Assembly (NCBI GenBank): GCA_964346725.1
Contig: CAYFVM010000005.1
Coordinates: 30,246 to 94,245, forward strand
Length of the DNA stretch: 64,000 nucleotides
From: UBA1715 sp964346725
GTDB lineage: Bacteria > Bacteroidota > Bacteroidia > Bacteroidales > UBA1715
Direction of reading: 5' to 3'
In this document: piece by piece, positions 9,068-17,745 of the stretch
Layout: the number at the start of each line of letters is the position of its first letter
How positions within the stretch are numbered: the stretch's first letter is position 1
Notes under the pieces: generated by a model
The model's database searches: none
What the model was told of the DNA's origin: nothing
Seen by the model: only the letters and a program-made list of their open reading frames with translations
Program-made: the position numbers and the translations under genes

Positions 9068-10066
9068 TTATTTTGTGTTAAAAACATATTTCCTCACATA
9101 AATATTTGAACCAACCTCTAATATGTTTTCTACATCGGATTTGTTTATTCCTGCCAACCGCACTGCTCTCATTCCATAGAGCTGACTTATAGTAGAGAAT
9201 GTTTCACCTTCACGAACGGTATGCGTCATGTATTTGCTTGACGCTCGCAATGATTTATATTCAATATACACCATAGTTCCTTCAGGCAAATTTTGTCCGG
9301 CTTTAAAGTCGTTCATGTCATACAATTTCCACATTGGAATGCTAAATTTGCGTGAAAGAGTATACATAGTCTCACCTTTATCAAGAACTACAAACTTTTT
9401 ACCATTGTTTTTGTACACGTTTTTGTCATATTTGGTGGCAATTGGTTCGCTTGTCCATGGCGTTGGAGCCTCTATAGTAGGCGCCGGAGCCTCAACTTTC
9501 ACTACCTTCGTTTGTTGTTCCTCTGCAGGAGTTTTCTTAACAAACATATTCGGCGACATTGAGTCGTATGTATGCAATTGATTGTCTTCAATTATTTTTA
9601 TGAGTAATTTTGGATAATCGGGATTGGTAGCATAACCGGCACGCTTAAGGCCGTACGCCCATGAAACATAATCGCCTTTATCAAATTCAAACAAAAAAGC
9701 ATAGCGTTGACCATTTCTCAAAAAATTTGAATGGTCTACATACGAATCATACACTTGACCATATACTCGAAAACATTCACCTTTGGCATCATCGTCGTGA
9801 TAGTAGCGTTCGCCTTGCCATGTGCTGTGGCACTTGATTCCGAAGTGATTATTTGATGCTATGGAAAGTTCGCTGTTCCCATTATCCGATTCCAAACACG
9901 CTTGCGCTAATGTTATACTTGCCGGAATACCTGTTCGTTGCATTTCGCTTACCGCAAGTTTTGCATATTTTGTAATATACTCACTACGCGTCATTTTCGC
10001 ATTTTGAGCGAACGTAAGTGTGCTGATGCAACAAAATAGTAAAAAAGAGAAGACAGTTCTTTTCAT
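9068..10066 (-). CDS. Exported glucosaminidase with two LysM domains
   Basis: Predicted N-acetylglucosaminidase (GH73-type) that cuts peptidoglycan glycan strands. A signal peptide (MKRTVFSFLLFCCISTLTFAQ) is followed by the catalytic domain at about 25-165, with the ACLESDNGNSELSIASNNHFG region whose Glu is the expected catalytic acid. Two LysM peptidoglycan-binding repeats follow at about 224-270 and 280-328, each opening with a GET motif (DKGETMYTLSRKF and REGETFSTISQLY). The linker between is rich in Pro, Thr and Ala. It is transcribed in the same direction as purH but starts a separate unit. Confidence 0.9.
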   Translation of the reverse strand: MKRTVFSFLLFCCISTLTFAQNAKMTRSEYITKYAKLAVSEMQRTGIPASITLAQACLESDNGNSELSIASNNHFGIKCHSTWQGERYYHDDDAKGECFRVYGQVYDSYVDHSNFLRNGQRYAFLFEFDKGDYVSWAYGLKRAGYATNPDYPKLLIKIIEDNQLHTYDSMSPNMFVKKTPAEEQQTKVVKVEAPAPTIEAPTPWTSEPIATKYDKNVYKNNGKKFVVLDKGETMYTLSRKFSIPMWKLYDMNDFKAGQNLPEGTMVYIEYKSLRASSKYMTHTVREGETFSTISQLYGMRAVRLAGINKSDVENILEVGSNIYVRKYVFNTK

Positions 10067-10101
10067 TTGACGCAGAATGTTATATATAATATTGACGCTT
10101 T

Positions 10102-10109
10102 CAAAATTA
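10102..10109 (-). promoter_or_regulatory. Promoter -7 box for the glucosaminidase
   Basis: Minus strand reads TAATTTTG, matching TAnnTTTG, 35 bases upstream of the start at 10066. No clear -33 element. Confidence 0.45.
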
Positions 10110-10127
10110 CTATTGATAGTTTATTTA

Positions 10128-10808
10128 TTAGAGCATTTTCTCAAAATCTTTCCACAAGTTATCATCAGGCAGAGGAGCCACGACTGATATGGTCTCCTTT
10201 GTAATAGGATGAAAAAATTCTACAGAACGTGCATGGAGCGAAATTCCTCCATCTTTGTTGCTTCGCGGAGCTCCATATTTTAAGTCACCTTTTATCGCAC
10301 AATCAATGTTTGCCAATTGGCAACGAATTTGATGATGACGACCAGTATGAAGGTCTATTTCAAGCAAATGATAATTATCAGACGATGCAAGGAGTTTGTA
10401 TGACAAACGTGCTTCCTTGGCGTCTTGCGCGTCTTTTTTACAAACGAATGATTTATTCGTTTTTGGATTGCGACGAATAAAATCAATCAACGTATCTGAT
10501 TCCTTTGGTGGACGATTTTTTACAATCACCCAATATTTTTTCTTGATTTCTTTTGAACGAAATTGTTCATTGAGTCGCGCCAATGCCTTGCTGGTGCGGG
10601 CAAAAATCACAACTCCACTCACCGGACGGTCAATGCGATGCACGGCATTAAGAAATACTGCTCCGGGTTTTTTATATTTAATTTTAATATACTGTTTTGC
10701 CAAATCTTCAAGTGCCATATCGCCCGTATTGTCGGTCTGTACAAGCATATTGTTAGGCTTATTTACCACAAGCAAGTGGTTATCTTCATAGAGAACAGGA
10801 AAATCCAT
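10128..10808 (-). CDS. RluA-family RNA pseudouridine synthase
   Basis: Isomerises uridine to pseudouridine in rRNA or tRNA. The 226-residue protein is a bare catalytic domain with no S4 domain. It contains the family motif with the catalytic Asp (AVHRIDRPVSG, Asp59) and the LHTGRHHQIRCQL motif near residue 155, diagnostic of the RluA family. The exact target base cannot be told from sequence; the compact form resembles RluA or TruC-type enzymes. Its start overlaps the panB stop by one base (TAATG), so it is translationally coupled to panB. Confidence 0.9.
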   Translation of the reverse strand: MDFPVLYEDNHLLVVNKPNNMLVQTDNTGDMALEDLAKQYIKIKYKKPGAVFLNAVHRIDRPVSGVVIFARTSKALARLNEQFRSKEIKKKYWVIVKNRPPKESDTLIDFIRRNPKTNKSFVCKKDAQDAKEARLSYKLLASSDNYHLLEIDLHTGRHHQIRCQLANIDCAIKGDLKYGAPRSNKDGGISLHARSVEFFHPITKETISVVAPLPDDNLWKDFEKML

Positions 10809-11626
10809 TAGTATTGCTCATTTTCGTTAGGAAAATCTCCCGATTTCACATCGGCTACATAATTGTTTACCGATTTGGTAATTGTAGTACCAAGATGTGC
10901 GTATTTACGTACAAACCGTGGCATTTTCATAGTTGACATACCAAGCATATCGCTCACTACAAGCACTTGCCCATCAGTTCCGCCACCGCCACCTATTCCT
11001 ATGGTTGGTATTGACAATTCTTTGGAAACGCAAGTGGCAAGAATGGCTGGAATTTTTTCCAACACAATGGCAAAACAACCGGCTTCTTCAAGTACGTGTG
11101 CATCTGACACAAGTTTTGCCGCTTCGGCTTCGTCGGTAGCACGCACCACGTATGTTCCAAATTTATTGATAGACTGCGGTGTAAGTCCTAAATGGCCACA
11201 CACAGGTATACCGGAATCTATAATTTTTTTAACAGTTTCTACTATTTCTACGCCACCTTCCAGTTTGAGCGCATCACACCCCGTTTCTTGCATAACTCGA
11301 ATGGCATTTTTTACTCCTTCTGTTGCATTAACCTGATAAGTACCAAAAGGCATATCGCATATAACCAACGCACGCTCTACAGCTCGTGTAACTGAACGAG
11401 CATGGTAAATCATTTGATCAATAGTGATAGGTAATGTGGTAATGTTTCCAGCCATGACGTTTGACGCAGAGTCGCCAACCAAAATACTATCTACTCCGGC
11501 TTTGTCAACCAAACGTGCCATTGTAAAATCGTACGCAGTAAGCATTGATATCTTTTCACCGCGTCCTTTCATCTCTTTAAAGCGATGAGTAGTCACCTTG
11601 CGGGTATCGGTAACATTGTACTTCAT
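10808..11626 (-). CDS. panB: Ketopantoate hydroxymethyltransferase
   Basis: First committed enzyme of pantothenate (coenzyme A) synthesis; transfers a hydroxymethyl group from methylene-tetrahydrofolate to ketoisovalerate. The 272-residue TIM barrel has the metal-binding VGDSASN motif near residue 46, the CDMPFGTY stretch, the KLEGG motif and the CGHLGLTPQS motif. Length is standard. It is driven by its own promoter box at 11648-11655 and is divergent from the flippase gene. Confidence 0.96.
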   Translation of the reverse strand: MKYNVTDTRKVTTHRFKEMKGRGEKISMLTAYDFTMARLVDKAGVDSILVGDSASNVMAGNITTLPITIDQMIYHARSVTRAVERALVICDMPFGTYQVNATEGVKNAIRVMQETGCDALKLEGGVEIVETVKKIIDSGIPVCGHLGLTPQSINKFGTYVVRATDEAEAAKLVSDAHVLEEAGCFAIVLEKIPAILATCVSKELSIPTIGIGGGGGTDGQVLVVSDMLGMSTMKMPRFVRKYAHLGTTITKSVNNYVADVKSGDFPNENEQY

Positions 11627-11647
11627 AATCTGTGTTTTTTACGTGTA

Positions 11648-11655
11648 CAAAGGTA
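11648..11655 (-). promoter_or_regulatory. Promoter -7 box for panB
   Basis: Minus strand reads TACCTTTG, a perfect TAnnTTTG box, 21 bases upstream of the panB ATG. It lies in the 180-base divergent region shared with the flippase promoter. Confidence 0.6.
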
Positions 11656-11761
11656 TAAATAATTGAAACGGAATGTGTGGAAAAGAAAAAAATGCAATTA
11701 ATTACCTATAAATTTTACAATTTTTATATATGGAAGGAGAAAACTTTTTTCCGTCATTTTT

Positions 11762-11789
11762 TTGCCATTTCATATTTCAACTACCTTTG
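11762..11789 (+). promoter_or_regulatory. Promoter for the flippase gene
   Basis: TTG at 11762-11764 and TACCTTTG at 11782-11789 are separated by 17 bases, matching the Bacteroidota -33/-7 layout. The box ends 16 bases before the ATG at 11806. This supports the start at 11806 rather than the in-frame ATG at 11677. Confidence 0.65.
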
Positions 11790-11805
11790 CCTAAAATATT
11801 TAGTT

Positions 11806-13302
11806 ATGGGATTACTTAAAAAACTTGTAGGTCAAACTGCTATTTATGGCATGAGTACTATTATTGGGCGTTTTCTCAACTTTATGCTTGTGCCACTTTA
11901 CACGCGTTGTTTTTCACAAGCAGAGTATGGTGTTGTTACCGAATTGTATAGTTACACTGTTTTCCTCATGATTTTCCTCACCTACGGAATGGAAACAGGA
12001 TTTTTCCGTTTTATGCAAGACAAAGAAGATGAGCCAAAGGTATTTTCCACCATTATAACGAGTCTTTTTACCTCATCGTTTGTGTTTGTTGGTTTAGTTT
12101 TGCTCTTTCTTTCGCCAATTTCAAACGTGATAGGCTACGGGCAACATCAAGATTTTATTATGATAATTGCTATCATTATTGGGATTGATGCCTTTACCAG
12201 CGTGCCGTTTGCAAAATTACGTCACGAAAACAAAGCAGTAAAATTTGCCACAATCAAACTTATTAATATATGTGTAAACATTGGATTGAATTTGTTACTT
12301 ATTATAGTATTGCCAAAAATGGTACAAACAAGTTCAAACCAATGGTTAGTAGAAAACTTCTCAACACCGAACGTTGCCTCTATTTTCATTTCAAACTTGG
12401 TAGCAAGTATTTTGACGTTGTTGCTCCTTTTACCCGACATTTTCAAATCGCGCAACGGATTTGATTTTGCTCTGCTCAAACGAATACTTTCATACTCGTG
12501 GCCTTTGCTCGTTTCGGGGCTTGCCGGTAGTATCAATGAAGTGTACGACCGTATTTCTCTTCGTTATTTTCTGACCATTCCCGACGGTGTCGATGCGTCA
12601 CAATATATATTGTCGCAAGTGGGCGTGTACGGTGCCAATTATAAATTAGCAATGATAATTTCATTGTTTAACCAAGCATTTCGTTTTGCGGCCGAACCAT
12701 TGTTTTTCTCACGCATGAAAGCCACCGATTCGCGACAAACATATGCGAAAATTATGAACTACTACACGGTGTTTACTCTTATAGTTTTTTTAGGAATCAT
12801 GTTTTATATAGATTTTTTTAAACACTTTATTGGCAAAGACTTTCACGATGGTTTGAACGTAGTTCCTATTCTTTTAATGGCAAACATATTCTTGGGAGTG
12901 GTGTTCAATCTTTCATTCTGGTACAAAGTTGCTAACAAAACCAGAATTGGAATATGGATAACCGGCGCCGGTGCTGTTATTACATTAGGAATTAACATGG
13001 CATTTGTGCCTACATATGGCTATGTTGCCTGCGCTTGGGCTACACTTGCATGTTATGTGTTAATGTCGGTATTGTCGTACGTTCTTTGTCAGAAATATTA
13101 TGGTATACCATACAAAATAGGAACACTTGCTTGTTATTTTGCTATAGCTTTTGTTCTTTACTTTATCAATAACCTGATTTCAATAGATTCTGTAGTAATT
13201 TCATATAGCGTAAAAGCCTTACTAATACTCATTTTTATAGCTATTACCTGTGGTAATGAATATAGGTTAATGAAGAAAGAAAAAGTTTCTTTTGTTAACT
13301 AA
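11806..13302 (+). CDS. Wzx-like polysaccharide flippase (MOP superfamily)
   Basis: Predicted to flip lipid-linked oligosaccharides across the inner membrane for surface polysaccharide or LPS assembly. The 498-residue protein begins MGLLKKLVGQTAIYGMSTIIGRFLNFMLVP (shortened: MGLLKKLVGQTAIYG), typical of the RfbX/Wzx branch, and shows about 12-14 membrane segments to the end. The 43 in-frame residues before this Met are hydrophobic but unlike the family, and the promoter lies inside them. It is the first plus-strand gene after a run of twelve minus-strand genes. A lipid II flippase role cannot be excluded. Confidence 0.85.
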   Translation: MGLLKKLVGQTAIYGMSTIIGRFLNFMLVPLYTRCFSQAEYGVVTELYSYTVFLMIFLTYGMETGFFRFMQDKEDEPKVFSTIITSLFTSSFVFVGLVLLFLSPISNVIGYGQHQDFIMIIAIIIGIDAFTSVPFAKLRHENKAVKFATIKLINICVNIGLNLLLIIVLPKMVQTSSNQWLVENFSTPNVASIFISNLVASILTLLLLLPDIFKSRNGFDFALLKRILSYSWPLLVSGLAGSINEVYDRISLRYFLTIPDGVDASQYILSQVGVYGANYKLAMIISLFNQAFRFAAEPLFFSRMKATDSRQTYAKIMNYYTVFTLIVFLGIMFYIDFFKHFIGKDFHDGLNVVPILLMANIFLGVVFNLSFWYKVANKTRIGIWITGAGAVITLGINMAFVPTYGYVACAWATLACYVLMSVLSYVLCQKYYGIPYKIGTLACYFAIAFVLYFINNLISIDSVVISYSVKALLILIFIAITCGNEYRLMKKEKVSFVN

Positions 13303-13794
13303 TTTGTTAAATTCTGTTAATAACGGTGAAAAACTCGTGGGAAAAATTCCCATTATTTTTGAATAAAAAATTTGGAATTTTTAAAAAATCGTACCGTAAG
13401 CAAAAAAGTTATTTTAACAAAAAAAGTTTTGATTTTGGTTTACTTTTTTTAAACATCCAAACTAACACCTTTTTGAAAGAAAAAAATTAACTAATTGTAG
13501 TGAAGTTAAAAATGTGAAGAATGTTAATAAAACTATATTGCTATTGATTTTTATAGAGTTAAATAATTAAAAACTTGTTGATATCTTGGTATTAAAATAG
13601 AAATTGTGTTTACAACAAGAAATTCAAAAAAAATTAGCAACAAATTAACAGTACATCATCATCATCATTCTTTTTTTAAAAATTAATTAAATTAAAATTA
13701 TATAATGATATACGAAAAAATGGTTTATTAAAATTGACAGCAATAAATCTTTAATTAAAAAAATAGTAATACTTTTCCGGTAAAATAAAATACA
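13303..13794. other. Gene-free AT-rich region, possible replication origin
   Basis: A 490-base stretch with no ORF worth reporting and very low G+C. It contains the sequences TGTTAATAA (13315-13323) and TGTTGATAT (13576-13584), each close to the DnaA-box form TGTTGATAA, a small palindrome TGGGAAAAATTCCCA (13338-13352), long A/T runs, and a short ATC repeat (13653-13668). It is the longest gene-free stretch in the window and lies close to the point where genes switch from all leftward to all rightward. An origin role is an inference; it may only be a long 5' region for dut. A weak promoter (TACTTTTC, 13770-13777, one mismatch) precedes dut. Confidence 0.4.
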
Positions 13795-14229
13795 ATGAAA
13801 GTATATATCGTAAATAAATCAAAACACGCACTCCCTGCTTATTCTACGGCTTATTCAGCAGGAATGGATTTGCGAGCAAATATAGATGAGCCAATTGTAT
13901 TAGCACCAATGCAACGTGCTATGGTTCCAACAGGAATTTTTATAGAATTACCTGAAGGTTATGAAGCACAAATAAGACCTCGTAGTGGTTTAGCAGCTAA
14001 ATTTGGTATTACCGTTTTAAATTCTCCGGGCACAATTGATGCTGATTATCGTGGAGAAATTAAAGTAATTTTGGTAAATCTTTCGAATGAAACATTTACC
14101 ATTAATGATGGAGAACGCATTTGCCAAATGGTAATTGCTGAATACGCAAAAGCAGAATTAATTGAAGTTAAAGAACTTTCTGAAACCGTTCGTGGCGAGG
14201 GAGGATTCGGACATACAGGTGTTAAATAA
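13795..14229 (+). CDS. dut: dUTP diphosphatase
   Basis: Hydrolyses dUTP to dUMP, keeping uracil out of DNA and feeding dTMP synthesis. The 144-residue trimeric-type dUTPase has its conserved motifs in order: SAGMDLRA (residues ~22-29), RPRSGLA (~62), GTIDADYRGEI (~80), and the C-terminal RGEGGFGHTG arm. It starts a tight plus-strand cluster (dut, nucleotidyltransferase, TPR, DUF4292, EnvC) whose order I recognise as recurrent in Bacteroidota. Confidence 0.97.
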   Translation: MKVYIVNKSKHALPAYSTAYSAGMDLRANIDEPIVLAPMQRAMVPTGIFIELPEGYEAQIRPRSGLAAKFGITVLNSPGTIDADYRGEIKVILVNLSNETFTINDGERICQMVIAEYAKAELIEVKELSETVRGEGGFGHTGVK

Positions 14230-14248
14230 TATAAAAAATTAGTAAGAA

Positions 14249-15244
14249 ATGAAATTAATAATTCCAATGGCTGGAATGGGAAAACGTATGCGTCCACATA
14301 CTTTATCAATTCCAAAACCTTTAATTCCAGTAGCAGGCAAACCAATAGTAAAACGTTTAGTAGAAGATATTTCAAGAGTTTGCATGCAACATATTGAAGA
14401 AATTTCATTTATTATACATCCAAGTTTCGGAAAGGAAGTTGAAAAAATGCTTTTAGACATTGCTTCGTCATTGGGAGCAATTGGAAAGATTTGTTATCAA
14501 GAAGAACCGAAAGGAACAGCTCATGCTATTTTGTGTGCTTCTACTACTCTTTCAGGAAATGTGATTGTAGCATTTGCCGACACATTGTTTGTAGCCGATT
14601 TTAATCTTGATACTTCTAAAGATGCAATTATTTGGGTTAAACAAGTTGAAGATCCTTCGGCTTTTGGAGTTGTGAAACTTAATGAAGAAGGTTTAATTAC
14701 TGAGTTTGTTGAAAAACCAAAAGAGTTTATTTCTGATTTAGCAATCATAGGAATTTACTATTTCAAAGATGGAAGAAATCTTCGTGCTGAATTACAGTAT
14801 TTAATTGATAATAATGTAATTAGAGGAACAGAATATCAGTTGACCGATGCTTTGGAAAACATGAAGAAGAAAGGTAAAAAATTCTACACCGGTCAAGTAA
14901 ACGAATGGTTGGATTGTGGAAATAAAAATGCTACAGTTTTGACAAATCAACGTTTATTAGCAACGTACGGAAATAATGTCTCTGAAAATATAACATTAGA
15001 AAATTCAAAAATAATTGAACCTTGCTGTATTGCCAATGGCGCAAAAATTACCAATTCAGTAGTAGGTCCGTATGTTTCAATAGGTGAGAATACTGAAATT
15101 TCAAATTCTGTGATTTCAAATTCTATTGTACAAAACAATACAGTTGTGAAAAATGAAGTAATGACAAATTCTATGATTGGCAATTCTGTTTCTATAGAGA
15201 AAAAAGTTGACGAATATAGTGTAGGTGATTACAATCAGTTGTAA
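14249..15244 (+). CDS. Sugar-phosphate nucleotidylyltransferase with beta-helix tail
   Basis: Predicted to couple NTP and a sugar 1-phosphate to an NDP-sugar for polysaccharide synthesis. The 331-residue protein has the Rossmann-like nucleotidyltransferase domain with AGMGKRMRPHTLSIPKPLIP at residues ~7-26, GTAHAILCA, and the metal-binding FADT near 110. From about 235 it has hexapeptide-like repeats (ISNSVISNSIVQNN) forming a left-handed beta-helix. The sugar cannot be assigned; the closest well-known group is glucose-1-phosphate thymidylyl/uridylyltransferases. Its TAA is directly followed by the ATG of the TPR gene. Confidence 0.87.
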   Translation: MKLIIPMAGMGKRMRPHTLSIPKPLIPVAGKPIVKRLVEDISRVCMQHIEEISFIIHPSFGKEVEKMLLDIASSLGAIGKICYQEEPKGTAHAILCASTTLSGNVIVAFADTLFVADFNLDTSKDAIIWVKQVEDPSAFGVVKLNEEGLITEFVEKPKEFISDLAIIGIYYFKDGRNLRAELQYLIDNNVIRGTEYQLTDALENMKKKGKKFYTGQVNEWLDCGNKNATVLTNQRLLATYGNNVSENITLENSKIIEPCCIANGAKITNSVVGPYVSIGENTEISNSVISNSIVQNNTVVKNEVMTNSMIGNSVSIEKKVDEYSVGDYNQL

Positions 15245-15637
15245 ATGTTCAAAAAACGTGGGGTACATATCGTTTTTTTCTTGATAGTATTTGGAGTATT
15301 TTCAAATCAATGTTTTGCACAAAAAAAACTGAAAACATATAATGATTCGGTGGCATACGATGTGCAAATGATACAGTTTGAAGAATGGTTTGTGCAAGCA
15401 AATCTTGAAAAAAACAGAATGAACTATGAACAAGCGTTGGCGTTGTATTACGATTGTTTAAAAATTAAGCCAAAAAGTCATGCGGTGTTTTATGAATTGG
15501 CGCAGATTTATGAAGCAAAAAATAATTATTCAGAATCAGAAAGAAATATTAAGAAAGCACTAAAGTATAATCCTAATAATCAGGATTATATAAGGTTTTC
15601 AAAATATTTGTATGAAAAACTAGGCAAAAATCAATAA
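15245..15637 (+). CDS. Short exported TPR protein
   Basis: A 130-residue protein with a signal peptide (about 1-25, ending CFAQ) and one to two tetratricopeptide repeats at about 45-118 (YEQALALYYDCLKIKPKS then YSESERNIKKALKYNPNN). TPRs mediate protein contacts; no enzymatic function is visible. In Bacteroidota clusters of this type the TPR gene is, as I remember it, usually several-fold longer, so this may be a reduced form. The start ATG abuts the previous stop. It is likely periplasmic and works with the lipoprotein and EnvC-like gene that follow. Confidence 0.8.
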   Translation: MFKKRGVHIVFFLIVFGVFSNQCFAQKKLKTYNDSVAYDVQMIQFEEWFVQANLEKNRMNYEQALALYYDCLKIKPKSHAVFYELAQIYEAKNNYSESERNIKKALKYNPNNQDYIRFSKYLYEKLGKNQ

Positions 15638-15650
15638 TTTTGCGGAGCGT

Positions 15651-16484
15651 ATGAAAAAAAGTATTCTTTACATAACGATTATATTGATAGCGTTTACTTC
15701 GTGCCATTCATCTAAAAAAATTGTTTCGAATAAAGATAGTAATGCAATGGAAATCAATGAAATATATAAAAACATTTGTAAAGGCTATGGCGATTACGAA
15801 ACTGTTTCTTTGAAATTTGCGATAACATCAAAAAATCTCAAATCCTTGCCACAAATCAAAGGAAACATGCGCATCAAAAAAGATAGTGCCATTTGGATTT
15901 CAATAGCACCTGTTGGATTAGAGGTGGTGCGTTGTCTTATAACTTCCGATAGTGTAAAATTGTATTCAAAAATTCAAAAGAATGCGAGTGCTATTTCGCT
16001 TGATTCTTTGTCAAACTTGTGGGGTTTTCCGGTTTTTAAAACTTTGCAATCATTGTTGCTCAACGAAATGCTGTTTTACACTACAGAACCTATTCAAGAT
16101 ACCATGGCATTATTTTCAACGTGTAAGGTGAACAAGAAAAATAACAAAATAATCATTACTCGTTCGTTACCTAAAAATTTAAAAAAGGATAATGATATAC
16201 AAAAAGAACAAATTTGGAATATTAAAAACGAACATTTCCGTATTACAGAAGTTAAAGTTGTAGAGAAAGTTGATTCTGAAAAAGAAAAGGTTAAATTATA
16301 CTATGACGATTTTGAAGTTTTTGATTCTATAGTATTTCCTACGAATATCTCTGTGAAATGGAAATTATTGGTCAATATAGATGTCAATATTGATTATTCA
16401 AGAGTAAAATTCAATGAAGATTTGTCGTTCCCATTTCCTAAAAGTGAGAAATACAAAAAATTAGATATAAAAGGTAATTTTTAA
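15651..16484 (+). CDS. DUF4292-family lipoprotein
   Basis: The 277-residue product has a lipoprotein signal (MKKSILYITIILIAFTSCHSSKK, Cys18) and a mostly beta C-terminal region (about 60-270) typical of the DUF4292 family, thought to share the LolA/LolB-like fold. Function is unknown. In Bacteroidota it is found between the dut/TPR genes and the envC-like gene, as here. Its stop overlaps the next start (TAATG), so it is translationally coupled to the EnvC-like gene and probably acts in the same envelope process. Confidence 0.8.
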   Translation: MKKSILYITIILIAFTSCHSSKKIVSNKDSNAMEINEIYKNICKGYGDYETVSLKFAITSKNLKSLPQIKGNMRIKKDSAIWISIAPVGLEVVRCLITSDSVKLYSKIQKNASAISLDSLSNLWGFPVFKTLQSLLLNEMLFYTTEPIQDTMALFSTCKVNKKNNKIIITRSLPKNLKKDNDIQKEQIWNIKNEHFRITEVKVVEKVDSEKEKVKLYYDDFEVFDSIVFPTNISVKWKLLVNIDVNIDYSRVKFNEDLSFPFPKSEKYKKLDIKGNF

Positions 16485-17737
16485 TGAAAAAGTGGTTTTT
16501 CATAGTACTTGGTTGTTTGCTTCTCTTTTCTGCTGAAGGATATTCTCAGAAGAAAAAATCTATTTCGCAAGTAAAAGCTGAAGCTGCAAAAGCAAAAAAA
16601 GAGATAGCACGTACCAGCAGACTTTTGAAAGAAACCGAAAAAAGCAAATCTGTTTCTATAGAGCGTGCTACACTTTTAAGTCAGCAAATTAAAGAGCGGA
16701 AAAACTATGTAAATTCTTTACAACAACAAATAGAATATATCGAATCAGATGTGCACGCAACAAACGCACAAATTCACACATTAATCTCTCAATTAGAACA
16801 AGTTAAAGCTGATTATAATCAAACGTTGTTTGTTTTGTACAAAGTGAATACGCAATATGACCAATTGATTTTTATACTTTCAGCCGACGATTTCAATCAA
16901 GCATATAATCGCATAAAATATTTGCAATACTATTCTGATTACATGATTTTGCAAGCAGAACGAATTAAGTCGCTTCAAGATAGTTTGAATGTTCGCAAAA
17001 GTGATTTGAAAAGATTGTTAGGTCAGAAGAAAAGTTTGGTTGGTGAAAAACAATCAGAAGCTCGAAAACTAGAGCAAGACAAGTATCAAGAAGATGCAAC
17101 TATAAAAAAATTAAGTGCGAAACAAGAGCAGTTAAAAAAGAAATTGATTGAAAAACAAGCACTTGCCAAAAAGCTTGATAAGCAAATTGAAAATTTAATT
17201 AAGGCAGAAATAGAGGCGAAAAAGAAAGCAGCGGCAGCTAGAGCAAAGAAAAACGCAGCAGCTGGAACTTCCACGAGCACCGCGGCTTCTGTTAATACAA
17301 TGACGCCTGAAGAACGATTGGTTTCAAAGAATTTTGCTGAAAACAAAGGTCGTTTGCCATGGCCTACTGAGACAGGAAAAATTACGGAACATTTTGGAAC
17401 ACACCAGCACCCAACATTGGAATATGTTCAAGTTGAAAGCAATGGTATAGAAATAGCTACTTCAAAAGGTTCGAAAGCACGTGCAATATTTGATGGAACA
17501 GTATCAAAAATAGTGCTTATACCAGGCCGAAATACCGCTGTACTTATCAAGCACGGAAACTATTATACGGTGTATGACAATCTGGTTACTGTTAACGTTA
17601 AGGCCGGCCAGCAAGTAAAAGCAAAAGATACAATTGGCACTATTTATACCGATCCCGAAACAAATTCAACAGTTTTGCAACTTCAAATATGGAAGGAACT
17701 GGAAAAAATGGATCCTGAGTCATGGCTTTCTAAATAG
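16484..17737 (+). CDS. EnvC-like murein hydrolase activator (degenerate M23)
   Basis: Predicted periplasmic activator of cell-separation amidases. The 417-residue protein has a signal peptide (ends about 21), a long coiled coil (~22-250), an Ala/Lys-rich linker, and a C-terminal LytM/M23 domain (~290-415). The metal site appears lost: the HxxxD position reads NGIEI where active enzymes have an Asp, the middle motif reads VYDNL, and the final HxH reads LQLQIW. That pattern matches EnvC/NlpD-type regulators rather than active endopeptidases. Coupled to the DUF4292 gene by a one-base overlap. Confidence 0.88.
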   Translation: MKKWFFIVLGCLLLFSAEGYSQKKKSISQVKAEAAKAKKEIARTSRLLKETEKSKSVSIERATLLSQQIKERKNYVNSLQQQIEYIESDVHATNAQIHTLISQLEQVKADYNQTLFVLYKVNTQYDQLIFILSADDFNQAYNRIKYLQYYSDYMILQAERIKSLQDSLNVRKSDLKRLLGQKKSLVGEKQSEARKLEQDKYQEDATIKKLSAKQEQLKKKLIEKQALAKKLDKQIENLIKAEIEAKKKAAAARAKKNAAAGTSTSTAASVNTMTPEERLVSKNFAENKGRLPWPTETGKITEHFGTHQHPTLEYVQVESNGIEIATSKGSKARAIFDGTVSKIVLIPGRNTAVLIKHGNYYTVYDNLVTVNVKAGQQVKAKDTIGTIYTDPETNSTVLQLQIWKELEKMDPESWLSK

Positions 17738-17745
17738 AAGTGCCT

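Noticed and set aside
11677..11805. Extended N-terminus of the flippase
   Set aside because: The promoter elements lie inside this stretch and the residues do not resemble the family.
13653..13668. Short ATC repeat upstream of dut as a phase-variation switch
   Set aside because: Only about five units, not next to the promoter box, and dut is essential housekeeping; a chance repeat in AT-rich DNA is the simpler reading.
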